A DNA stretch of 12,646 nt. Origin: Micavibrio sp. UBA7689. GTDB lineage: Bacteria; Pseudomonadota; Alphaproteobacteria; Micavibrionales; Micavibrionaceae. The first letter of the stretch is position 1. Each line of letters opens with the position of its first letter. The stretch spans positions 1 through 12,646 of the forward strand of contig DLGR01000030.1 in assembly GCA_002482805.1 (NCBI GenBank), given 5' to 3'. A program made the position numbers and the translations under genes. This document shows, piece after piece, positions 7,132 to 12,646 of the stretch. The notes beneath the pieces were generated by a model that saw nothing but the letters and a program-made list of their open reading frames with translations, was not told the DNA's origin and made no database searches.

Positions 7132-7966
7132 GACGGACACAAGACCCAGCAACCCCGTTTTCAATGCCGCCGGAGGCTCGCTCGGCGCTGGCGGCGACAC
7201 AGCCGCCGTAATCGTTGATGTCCAACTGGGATGCGTCAAATATATGTCGCGCGAAGACTGCCGGAATTACCTCTCCGCCCTCGGCGAAACAATCGAAGAT
7301 ATGCGTACCCGAGGTATTCCCGTGAACTGGGTTGTAATGGGCCGTAACGATGGATTGGTGAGGCCCGAAACCGGAGAAGGAGCGGAACAAACACGTCCGC
7401 GCGAAGAACTGGCACGGATGGGATTTATGAATCCCGACCCGTTCAATGTGGGCGACATGGCAAAAGACAACGGAGATATTTTCGAAGAATTCATTAACAC
7501 GCACGGCCCACGCAGAAACGAAGCCGTTTCCATCAAAGACAATTATTTTAACGCTTTTAAATCAGATGAATTCACAGCGCACCTGCAAGGCAGAGGCGTA
7601 AAGAATATTGTGACTGCGGGATTGGTTGGCTCTGTTTGTGCTCTTGAAACGGCGATTGGCGGAGTGCAGCGCGGATTTAATACCGGCTTACTTCTGGACA
7701 ATATTGCCTGTTGGGGCAGGCCGCGTGAAAGAGCCGATGAAATTGCGCCGCTTGTCTGGCGCGAGGGGTATTCCTCCCCCGACGCAGCGCATCGCTGGCA
7801 TCGCAATGAAATAGCTGCGGCGCTGGTTAAGCAATCAAGGGAATTTACCGATGCCGACAGACAGGCCGCGGCGCGTATCAATTACACAACCTATAGCGAT
7901 TTTACGTCTTCGGCTCCCGCGTCTTCTCCGCCGCCACACTCCCCGCCTGCCCCGCGCGCACTATAG
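7130..7966 (+). CDS. Isochorismatase-family cysteine hydrolase
   Basis: Probable cytoplasmic hydrolase of the isochorismatase-like fold (nicotinamidase, N-carbamoyl amide hydrolase and related enzymes). The 278 residues carry the expected catalytic triad: Asp30 in VIVDVQ, Lys136 in SIKDNYFNAF, and Cys170 in AGLVGSVCALET, where the loop before the Cys normally holds the cis-peptide. The substrate cannot be told. Family members are usually 180-220 residues; the extra length is an insertion rich in charged residues (about 74-130) and a C-terminal extension that ends in a Pro/Ser/Ala-rich tail (about 255-278). That tail is encoded where the gene overlaps the convergent membrane-protein gene by 65 nt. 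The ATG is the first in frame and fits a leaderless mRNA. The gene diverges from tRNA-Leu/tig. Confidence 0.85.
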   Translation: MTDTRPSNPVFNAAGGSLGAGGDTAAVIVDVQLGCVKYMSREDCRNYLSALGETIEDMRTRGIPVNWVVMGRNDGLVRPETGEGAEQTRPREELARMGFMNPDPFNVGDMAKDNGDIFEEFINTHGPRRNEAVSIKDNYFNAFKSDEFTAHLQGRGVKNIVTAGLVGSVCALETAIGGVQRGFNTGLLLDNIACWGRPRERADEIAPLVWREGYSSPDAAHRWHRNEIAAALVKQSREFTDADRQAAARINYTTYSDFTSSAPASSPPPHSPPAPRAL

Positions 7967-8543
7967 CCAGATTTTTTCTGCGGAGTGTGAGCATCGCATA
8001 CATACCCAAATTCATAAGGACGAGCGTTGCAGGATATAACGTCGTTGTCACCGAATAATGCTGGATGGCCAGAAGACCGATCATGTGCCGAGGAACATTC
8101 AAGCCGTACATGAAACTGTTTTCCTCGAGCGGCCTGATCCACGATTTGCGAAATGTGGGATAGATCGCGGCTAAATCGATCAGCGTGATAATGCATACAG
8201 ACCAGACAGGATCATCCGTCAGCATCCATACGGGAATGGCGGTAAGCCCCGCCAGAAACATAACCCAATCGCTTCTGGTGATGTGTTTTTCACCGTTGCG
8301 GAGCGTCGCAAACAAAATCGCCACGCACATCGCGGCGGTGAAAAACGTTACCCATGATCCCGCACCCGCACCCCCGGTCCACTGCGCGCAGGCAGCAATA
8401 CCTGTCAGCAAAGTCCATATGACCCATGTGAAGACATGCGGCTTGTTGGTGCCTTTGATGGTTTGGAGAAGATACGGGATATGCGCCCAGATGGTCATCG
8501 CGGCGGCGATGATGCCCAGCGCTATTTTATAGTCAAAATCCAT
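7902..8543 (-). CDS. PQ-loop-like membrane protein, about seven TM segments
   Basis: Integral membrane protein of 213 residues with about seven hydrophobic segments and a short basic C-terminal tail. Two blocks look like paired PQ-loop repeats as found in SWEET, KDEL-receptor-like and cystinosin-type transporters: one at residues 22-43 (IPYLLQTIKG then HVFTWVIW) and one at 128-149 (YPTFRKSW then ENSFMYGLN). The canonical Pro-Gln pair is Pro-Tyr or Pro-Thr here, so the assignment is by pattern only and the substrate is unknown. The ATG at 8543 is preferred; a TTG at 8561 would add six residues but overlaps the only GAGG. The 3' end runs 65 nt into the convergent hydrolase gene. A perfect TATAAT lies upstream with a dyad at the predicted start. 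Confidence 0.7.
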   Translation of the reverse strand: MDFDYKIALGIIAAAMTIWAHIPYLLQTIKGTNKPHVFTWVIWTLLTGIAACAQWTGGAGAGSWVTFFTAAMCVAILFATLRNGEKHITRSDWVMFLAGLTAIPVWMLTDDPVWSVCIITLIDLAAIYPTFRKSWIRPLEENSFMYGLNVPRHMIGLLAIQHYSVTTTLYPATLVLMNLGMYAMLTLRRKNLAIVRAGQAGSVAAEKTREPKT

Positions 8544-8566
8544 ATGCCCAAACTGCCTCAAATATC

Positions 8567-8580
8567 TTTTGAGATCAAAA
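8567..8580. promoter_or_regulatory. Dyad TTTTGA-N2-TCAAAA, possible operator
   Basis: A 14-bp dyad lies between two divergent genes. It covers the transcription start expected from the minus-strand TATAAT at 8582-8587, a position suited to a repressor. The spacing differs from the FNR box (TTGAT-N4-ATCAA), so FNR is not proposed. Confidence 0.45.
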
Positions 8581-8581
8581 T

Positions 8582-8587
8582 ATTATA
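8582..8587 (-). promoter_or_regulatory. Perfect -10 (TATAAT) for the PQ-loop-like gene
   Basis: TATAAT on the minus strand, about 40 nt before the ATG at 8543. No good -35 is seen at 16-18 nt (AATCAA at 8605-8610). The whole 8562-8640 interval is strongly A+T-rich, as expected for a divergent promoter region. On the plus strand TTGATT (8605-8610) and TATATT (8626-8631), 15 nt apart, are a weak pair for the lipoprotein gene. Confidence 0.45.
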
Positions 8588-8641
8588 GTTAATAAATAAA
8601 ATGATTGATTACTAATATGTAAATATATATTGTCGCTTCCC

Positions 8642-8965
8642 ATGAGAAACCTGATTGCCACCGCAGCACTAGCCTCCTTCACCGCCGCCTGCTCAGGTCT
8701 GGCGCCAAAAAACGACACATGCGTTGTAACAATAGACGGCAATGATCGTGTAAGAAGAGCGGATATCCTCTCATCCCAAGGCAAAAAAACCCATTATGGG
8801 GAAAGTTTTACTGAGGTTGCGGACGGCGTATGGCAAGGGTCAATATATGACGCAAATGGCGAACAACTTAACGCTTTGATCACGGTGGATTTGGGCGACG
8901 AGGTTTGCGATACCGTTTCCGCCTTCGGAACGACTTCCGCGCCGATTTTCAATCCGCCACAATAA
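8642..8965 (+). CDS. Small putative lipoprotein, function unknown
   Basis: Hypothetical protein of 107 residues; no family recognised. It begins with a short type II signal peptide: Arg at position 2, a hydrophobic core rich in Ala and Leu, and a lipobox-like FTAAC with the Cys at position 17. The base at -3 of the lipobox is Thr rather than the usual Leu, so lipidation is likely but not certain. The mature part would be about 90 residues with two further Cys (27 and one in GDEVCDTV) that could form a disulphide in the periplasm. A start at TTG 8630 would add four residues before the signal and is rejected. No ribosome site is visible; the leader from the weak promoter would be very short. 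A strong terminator (9006-9028) follows, supporting a real plus-strand transcript. Confidence 0.65.
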   Translation: MRNLIATAALASFTAACSGLAPKNDTCVVTIDGNDRVRRADILSSQGKKTHYGESFTEVADGVWQGSIYDANGEQLNALITVDLGDEVCDTVSAFGTTSAPIFNPPQ

Positions 8966-8973
8966 CTTTCAGG

Positions 8974-9003
8974 AAAATGGGGCGATCGACGGGGCTCGAA
9001 CCC
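8974..9003 (-). pseudogene. Duplicated 3' end of tRNA-His (30 bp)
   Basis: These 30 bases are identical to 9090-9119. They comprise the tRNA-His 3' end from the T-stem through CCA plus four flanking T (minus-strand reading), offset by 116 bp. The rest of the tRNA is absent from this copy; a terminator hairpin follows at once. A tRNA 3' end repeated in direct orientation is the form that integrase attachment sites take, so this may be an att scar. It could also be a tandem duplication with later loss. Confidence 0.8.
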
Positions 9004-9005
9004 CC

Positions 9006-9028
9006 GCGCGGCTTGGCCGCGCCTTTTT
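9006..9028 (+). terminator. Intrinsic terminator after the lipoprotein gene
   Basis: GCGCGGC (9006-9012) pairs with GCCGCGC (9016-9022) across a 3-nt loop and is followed by a T-run (9024-9028) on the plus strand. It lies 40 nt past the lipoprotein stop codon. Confidence 0.85.
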
Positions 9029-9093
9029 AAAGATGCGGGTTCGCTTCATGGCGCAGATTTAACCTTTTGGATTGATAAACAACTTTGGAAAAA

Positions 9094-9170
9094 TGGGGCG
9101 ATCGACGGGGCTCGAACCCGCGACAACCTGGACCACAACCAGGGGCTCTACCAACTGAGCTACGACCGCC
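9094..9170 (-). tRNA. tRNA-His (anticodon GUG) with encoded G-1
   Basis: The 77-nt gene includes CCA (9094-9096). The anticodon stem CCTGG/CCAGG encloses TTGTGGT, giving anticodon GUG. The acceptor arm GCGGTCG (9163-9169) pairs with CGATCGC (9098-9104). This leaves an extra 5' G at 9170 opposite C73 at 9097, the G-1:C73 identity pair of normal bacterial tRNA-His. T8 and A9 fall in the expected places, confirming the register. The G-1:C73 pair argues against the Rhizobiales/Rhodobacterales/Caulobacterales group, whose tRNA-His is known to lack it. Confidence 0.97.
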
Positions 9171-9184
9171 ACGCAGGGGCATTT

Positions 9185-9212
9185 TGTATAGTCTAAGGGC
9201 CCATGCGGTCAA
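9185..9212 (-). promoter_or_regulatory. tRNA-His promoter
   Basis: On the minus strand TTGACC (9207-9212) is followed after 16 nt by TATACA (9185-9190). The predicted start is about 7 nt before the tRNA 5' end. Good spacing and position for a stable-RNA promoter. Confidence 0.65.
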
Positions 9213-9288
9213 GGCTTTTCCGCCCCCAGCTTTTTGGTCGTTTTCCTCCAAATCCCCTAGACGAGATCTTACCGCATATGCTAACTAG

Positions 9289-9329
9289 CCATGCATGGGG
9301 CGAATACCCCTATTCATTTTTCGTATAAC
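9289..9329 (+). promoter_or_regulatory. glnA leader region: palindromes and weak -10
   Basis: The 10-bp palindrome CCATGCATGG (9289-9298) overlaps the dyad GGGG-N6-CCCC (9297-9310). A -10-like TATAAC follows at 9324-9329 with no good -35. The dyads may be binding sites. No sigma-54 (-24/-12) promoter or NtrC-type GCACC/GGTGC site was found. The rest of 9213-9288 shows nothing I can name. Confidence 0.35.
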
Positions 9330-9353
9330 TCACCAACCCAAGGATTCCCGCTG

Positions 9354-10790
9354 ATGCCCACTTCCCCCCACGCCATCAAATTCAAATCCCACGCCGAATT
9401 CAAGAAATACGCCGATGAAAATGACATCCAGTATGTCGGATTTGAATTCACCGATCCGCGCGGCAAAATGCATCACACGGACCAACATATTTCCACCATC
9501 GACGAAGATATGTTCAAAGACGGCGTCATGATCGACGGCTCCTCCATCGCTGGATGGAAAGCCATCAATGAATCTGACATGCGCCTCGTACCCGACTGGG
9601 GCAAATGCTTCCTCGATCCGTTCGCTGCGCAACCGACCATCAAGGTCTTCTGCACGATCTACGAACCGCTGACGGGTGAAGGTTACGGCCGTTGCCCGCG
9701 CACTATCGCGGAACGCGCCGAAGCCTACGTCAAAAAATCCGGCCTCGCCGACACGGCGTATTTCGGTCCCGAAGCAGAATTCTTCATTTTCGACGATGTG
9801 AAATTCGATGTGAAGATGAACAAGGTTTCTTACGAATTCGATTCCATCGAAGGCCCTTACAACACGGGCAAAACATATGAAGACGGCAATACCGGCCACC
9901 GCCCGCGCGTCAAAGGCGGCTACTTCCCCGAAGCACCCGTCGATGCAAGCTCCGATCTTCGCGCTGAAATGCTCACCGTGCTCGCCTCGCTCGGCGTCCC
10001 TGTCGAAAAACACCACCATGAAGTGGCGGCATCCCAACATGAACTCGGCATCTTCTTCTCCACGCTGGTAGATTGCGCCGATAACATGCAGCTTTACAAA
10101 TACGCGGTTCATAACGTTGCGCACATCTACGGCAAAACGGCGACCTTCATGCCGAAACCCGTTTACGGCGACAATGGTTCGGGCATGCACGTGCACCAAT
10201 CTTTGTGGAACGGTAAAACACCGCTCTTCGCAGGCGATAAATATGCGGGCCTTTCCGATACTTGCCTGCACTACATCGGCGGTATCATCAAACACGCCCG
10301 TGCATTAAACTGCTTCACAAATCCTTCGACCAACTCTTACAAGCGTTTGGTCCCGGGTTATGAAGCGCCTGTCTTGCTCGCCTACTCCGCGCGCAACCGC
10401 TCCGCTTCCTGCCGCATACCTTACGGCAACTCGCCGAAAGCAAAACGCGTGGAAGTGCGCTTCCCCGACCCTACCGCCAACCCATATCTCGCTTTCGCAG
10501 CGATGCTGATGGCAGGTTTGGACGGCGTTAAAAACAAAATCGATCCCGGCGAAGCCATGGATGCGAACCTGTACGAACTCCCCGCCGAAGAACTGGCGAA
10601 GGTGCCGACGGTTTGCGGATCTTTGCGCGAGGCCGTGAACGCCTTGAAGGCAGACCATCAATTCCTTCTCACCGGCGATGTGTTCACCAAAGATGCGATC
10701 GATGCCTATATCGATCTGAAGATGGAAGAAATTGATGCGTTCGAAACTATGCCGCACCCGATCGAATATCTAATGTATTACTCTTCATAG
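9354..10790 (+). CDS. glnA: Glutamine synthetase, type I
   Basis: Dodecameric cytoplasmic enzyme that makes glutamine from glutamate, ammonia and ATP, the main ammonia-assimilation step. The 478 residues are close to the usual length of about 470. Signatures in order: DGSSIAGWKAINESDM (61-76), GPEAEFF (138-144) with metal-binding Glu, QHELG around Glu230, the ATP site KPVYGDNGSGMHVHQS (268-283), NRSASCRIPYG (348-358) and the adenylylation Tyr407 in NLYELPAEE. Tyr407 implies control by GlnE-type adenylylation. The ATG at 9354 has AAGGA nine bases upstream; an in-frame ATG at 9291 is rejected because it lies in the promoter region. The P-II gene glnB, often directly upstream in Alphaproteobacteria, is not here; tRNA-His is the upstream neighbour. 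A terminator follows at 10806. Very secure. Confidence 0.98.
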   Translation: MPTSPHAIKFKSHAEFKKYADENDIQYVGFEFTDPRGKMHHTDQHISTIDEDMFKDGVMIDGSSIAGWKAINESDMRLVPDWGKCFLDPFAAQPTIKVFCTIYEPLTGEGYGRCPRTIAERAEAYVKKSGLADTAYFGPEAEFFIFDDVKFDVKMNKVSYEFDSIEGPYNTGKTYEDGNTGHRPRVKGGYFPEAPVDASSDLRAEMLTVLASLGVPVEKHHHEVAASQHELGIFFSTLVDCADNMQLYKYAVHNVAHIYGKTATFMPKPVYGDNGSGMHVHQSLWNGKTPLFAGDKYAGLSDTCLHYIGGIIKHARALNCFTNPSTNSYKRLVPGYEAPVLLAYSARNRSASCRIPYGNSPKAKRVEVRFPDPTANPYLAFAAMLMAGLDGVKNKIDPGEAMDANLYELPAEELAKVPTVCGSLREAVNALKADHQFLLTGDVFTKDAIDAYIDLKMEEIDAFETMPHPIEYLMYYSS

Positions 10791-10805
10791 GAACAAAAAA
10801 TCACG

Positions 10806-10833
10806 AAAAACCCGCCTTCCGGCGGGTTTTTTT
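10806..10833. terminator. Bidirectional terminator between glnA and the convergent gene
   Basis: An 11-bp stem (10806-10816 with 10821-10831) and a 4-nt loop TTCC, with T-runs on the plus strand and A-runs before the stem (T-run on the minus strand). It lies 15 nt after the glnA stop and touches the stop codon of the minus-strand gene. Confidence 0.92.
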
Positions 10834-12073
10834 ATTCGGCTTGTTTCAGGTAATCATAGTAAGGATCGTTGACATCCTCTTCCATGCTCACGCTTTGGCG
10901 ACGCATGCTTTCGATAACGATGCGTGCGGCTTGCATGTTCTGTGCCCATGTAAAGAAATCCTGATCGCGTGAAGGTGAAACCATGCTGACGAAATAATAG
11001 TATTCATCGCCTTCCATGACCGAGACAAGATATTCATATGGACTCATTTTAACGGGGTCAGTGGGCATAAGTTCGTATATTTGGGCCTTGCCGCTCCTGA
11101 TGTCTCGGTTATATTTGTATTCCACTTTTTCGATCATTTTGCCCAGAGTGTAATCGGGAATGGAAAGCTCATCACGGAAGGTTTCTATTTCCTGCTCCAA
11201 AGTGGTCTTTAAAAGTTTGGAAATCACACTCACCTTGATGTGGCCGTCCAGATACAAGATATCATCTTCGGTTTCGCGGCGGCTTTGCTGAGATAACAAC
11301 GCGCTCATCCGCTCGATGGACAAAATATTTCTATCCTTCAAATCCCATGATACCGGGTAATTAAAATAGGATTGGTCGAGGAATCCGTACTGCTCGCGCT
11401 TCTCGATACCTTCTTTCGAAGGCTTCAACATATGGAATGATTGAACAACCTGCGCCTGCAAAGCTTCGTCTTCCTTTTGGTTTTCCTGCGGCAGGTAGTA
11501 TCTCACTATAGTAAGTGTTGGCCCGTTGATAATGGCGCGGCCACGCACGGTGTAGGCTTGGTCGCGATCCACCTGCACATAAACGACTTCTATTTCCTTA
11601 TCCGATTTCTCACTCATCTCGGTCAGGCTGAAGCCGCTGGTGAGAATATAATTCACGACCCAGTTCTGCGCGCTGATCTCGTAAGGCAATTCCAGCGCCT
11701 CGATGGTGATGTGACTGCGCACCAGATTTTTGGGCGGACTAACGAACTTGCCAAGGATCGACAAAACCGTGTTGCTCAGTTTTTGGTCCATGTTTGGCCC
11801 GATGGGTGGCGGTTGCGTGTTGTCCGACCAGTCTTTGGGCACCATAATTTCAAAAGACAGATCATCCTTGTTGTAAGGCTTTACTTCCCTCGCCTTTTTC
11901 ATTTTGGACTTGGTGTCTGCATCGCTCAGCGGTGCGGATTCTTTTACCGAAGGAACCTTCTTGAGGTCGACACCCTGCGCCTGCGCAGCCACAGGCACCA
12001 TCAGCGCAAACAGCACGGCAATAAGGCTAAGATTTAATGGCAGATGGTTTGCGGTTTTCATCGATGTGAACAT
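10832..12073 (-). CDS. Secreted protein of unknown function with two similar halves
   Basis: Probable periplasmic protein of 413 residues; family not recognised with certainty. A Sec signal peptide covers about residues 1-33 (hydrophobic core from about 11 to 30, ending VAAQAQ). A charged linker follows, then two halves with the same plan. Each starts with a short strand and a Pro-x-x-Trp turn: SFEIMVPKDW (73-82) and YFNYPVSWDL (236-245). Each ends in a helix near QAQVVQSFHML (207-217) and MQAARIVIESM. This resembles the PsbP/Mog1-like fold (DUF1795 type), an inference from pattern only. The ATG at 12073 is chosen because GGAAGGG lies about 10 nt upstream; ATGs at 12109 and 12061 are alternatives. 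It overlaps the 3' end of the thioesterase gene by 47 nt, suggesting translational coupling. It ends in the terminator shared with glnA. Confidence 0.72.
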   Translation of the reverse strand: MFTSMKTANHLPLNLSLIAVLFALMVPVAAQAQGVDLKKVPSVKESAPLSDADTKSKMKKAREVKPYNKDDLSFEIMVPKDWSDNTQPPPIGPNMDQKLSNTVLSILGKFVSPPKNLVRSHITIEALELPYEISAQNWVVNYILTSGFSLTEMSEKSDKEIEVVYVQVDRDQAYTVRGRAIINGPTLTIVRYYLPQENQKEDEALQAQVVQSFHMLKPSKEGIEKREQYGFLDQSYFNYPVSWDLKDRNILSIERMSALLSQQSRRETEDDILYLDGHIKVSVISKLLKTTLEQEIETFRDELSIPDYTLGKMIEKVEYKYNRDIRSGKAQIYELMPTDPVKMSPYEYLVSVMEGDEYYYFVSMVSPSRDQDFFTWAQNMQAARIVIESMRRQSVSMEEDVNDPYYDYLKQAE

Positions 12074-12452
12074 AGGTATAGAGCCCTTCCGTAACCTTGA
12101 TGTATTCATAGTTGTGTCCCAGTGTGTGTCTCAAAGCCCAGCTCTCTATCTTTATTGTAATAGAAGTGGTGCCTACTTTGAAAACTTTGGTGAAAAAGCT
12201 GACCTGATCGCCCAGAAACACGGGACGGTGAAAAGCCATGGTCTCGACGCCCACGGTCACGATCCGGCCTTTAACGACCTGATAGGCGCGGCTGGCGCCC
12301 GCCAAATCCATTTGCGATAAAATCCAGCCACCAAAAATATCGCCGTTCGGGTTGGAATCGGGAAGGAGCGGAATGACCTTCAGGGTCGGCACACGGCCCT
12401 TCAATTCTTCGGGTAATTCCGGCTCATCCACTTGAAAATTAGCGAGGTCCAT
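12027..12452 (-). CDS. yciA: Acyl-CoA thioesterase, YciA family (HotDog fold)
   Basis: Cytoplasmic hotdog-fold enzyme that hydrolyses acyl-CoA thioesters to free acids and CoA, with broad chain-length range in known YciA proteins. The 141 residues match YciA closely in order: NPNGDIFGGW (34-43) with SQMDLAG (46-52), where Asn, Asp and the later Asp form the active-site region; then TVGVETMAFHRPV (66-78), GDQVSFFTKV (81-90), GTTSITIKIESW (94-105), and the closing strand VTEGLYTYVHID (120-131). The ATG at 12452 is chosen; an in-frame TTG at 12500 would add 16 residues inside the divergent promoter region. It diverges from parE with 72 nt between, and the secreted-protein gene overlaps its 3' end. 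Confidence 0.9.
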   Translation of the reverse strand: MDLANFQVDEPELPEELKGRVPTLKVIPLLPDSNPNGDIFGGWILSQMDLAGASRAYQVVKGRIVTVGVETMAFHRPVFLGDQVSFFTKVFKVGTTSITIKIESWALRHTLGHNYEYIKVTEGLYTYVHIDENRKPSAIKS

Positions 12453-12480
12453 GGCTTTTAAGTTTCCAAAGGGCTGGGAA

Positions 12481-12510
12481 TTGGCTATTGATAAAGCCAA
12501 GGTTTTTAAT
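12481..12510 (+). promoter_or_regulatory. Candidate parE promoter with overlapping dyad
   Basis: TTGGCT (12481-12486) and TTTAAT (12505-12510) lie 18 nt apart. The -35 is one arm of an inverted repeat, TTGGCT with AGCCAA (12495-12500), lying between parE and the divergent thioesterase gene. Confidence 0.4.
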
Positions 12511-12524
12511 CAGGTGTAATTATC

Positions 12525-12646
12525 ATGGCGGATTTGTTCGGCGAGGGCAACACGGCAAAAAGCGGCTCATACGGGGCGGCTGATATCGAAGTTCTCGAAG
12601 GTCTTGAACCGGTTCGCAAGCGCCCGGGCATGTATATCGGCGGCAC
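12525..12646 (+). CDS. parE: DNA topoisomerase IV subunit B (ParE), N-terminal start only
   Basis: The first 40 codons of a GyrB/ParE-type ATPase subunit; the gene runs off the right edge. Topoisomerase IV (ParC2ParE2) unlinks replicated chromosomes. The visible sequence starts MADLFGEG, then a short Gly/Ser linker, and reaches IEVLEGLEPVRKRPGMYIGG, the conserved N-terminal strap and first helix of the GHKL ATPase domain. The short N-terminus and EGLEPVRKRPGMYIGG favour ParE over GyrB (which usually reads KGLDAVRKRPGMYIGDT), but the deciding regions are outside the window. AGGTG lies eight bases before the ATG. Confidence 0.88.
   Translation, partial: MADLFGEGNTAKSGSYGAADIEVLEGLEPVRKRPGMYIGG

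Noticed and set aside
8970..9050. 26-codon basic peptide frame on the minus strand through the duplicated tRNA piece (MKRTRIFKK...)
   Set aside because: No ribosome site, its composition follows from the GC hairpin and tRNA sequence, and it runs through non-coding elements.
9027..9251. Protein frame on the minus strand across tRNA-His
   Set aside because: It reads straight through an intact tRNA gene and its promoter.

Overview
The window looks like the chromosome of an alphaproteobacterium. The main reason is the minus-strand block tRNA-Leu(UAG) - trigger factor - ... - clpP - lon, a typical alphaproteobacterial proteostasis neighbourhood. Near it lie type I glutamine synthetase, a YciA-type thioesterase and the start of parE. 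The tRNA-His encodes an extra 5' G (G-1) opposite C73. The Rhizobiales/Rhodobacterales/Caulobacterales group is known for having lost this pair, so a lineage outside that group is likely (for example Rhodospirillales- or Micavibrio-like). The order cannot be fixed from this window.

Layout. (1) Positions 1-91 hold a perfect 24-bp inverted repeat around a 43-nt centre, just past the 3' end of lon. (2) 150-7020, all on the minus strand and read right to left: tRNA-Leu, tig, terminator, a YhhQ/VUT-family membrane transporter, an unrecognised protein with two HExxH motifs, clpP, and lon. lon has its own intergenic region with a very good heat-shock (sigma-32) promoter. clpX, normally between clpP and lon in this class, is absent. 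(3) 7035-8965: a plus-strand isochorismatase-fold cysteine hydrolase whose best promoter would start the mRNA at the start codon; a minus-strand PQ-loop-like membrane protein that overlaps it tail to tail by 65 nt; and a small plus-strand lipoprotein-like gene. (4) 8966-9353 has no protein gene. It holds a terminator, a 30-bp exact duplicate of the 3' end of tRNA-His, the intact tRNA-His with its promoter, and the glnA leader. (5) 9354-10790 is glnA, ending in a bidirectional terminator shared with the convergent gene. (6) 10832-12452, minus strand: a yciA-like thioesterase overlapped at its 3' end by a secreted protein with two repeated halves. (7) From 12525 the divergent parE begins and runs off the window.

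How the genes fit together. tig, ClpP and Lon are general protein folding and degradation factors, and lon (perhaps clpP) appears heat-shock controlled. The two extra genes between tig and clpP share their orientation, but a strong terminator lies after tig, so they probably form a separate unit. The rest is core metabolism and housekeeping with some orphan membrane and envelope genes. I see no transposase, CRISPR array, phage gene or toxin-antitoxin pair. The least explained items are the double-HExxH protein, the long hairpin at the left edge, and the tRNA-His 3'-end duplication.
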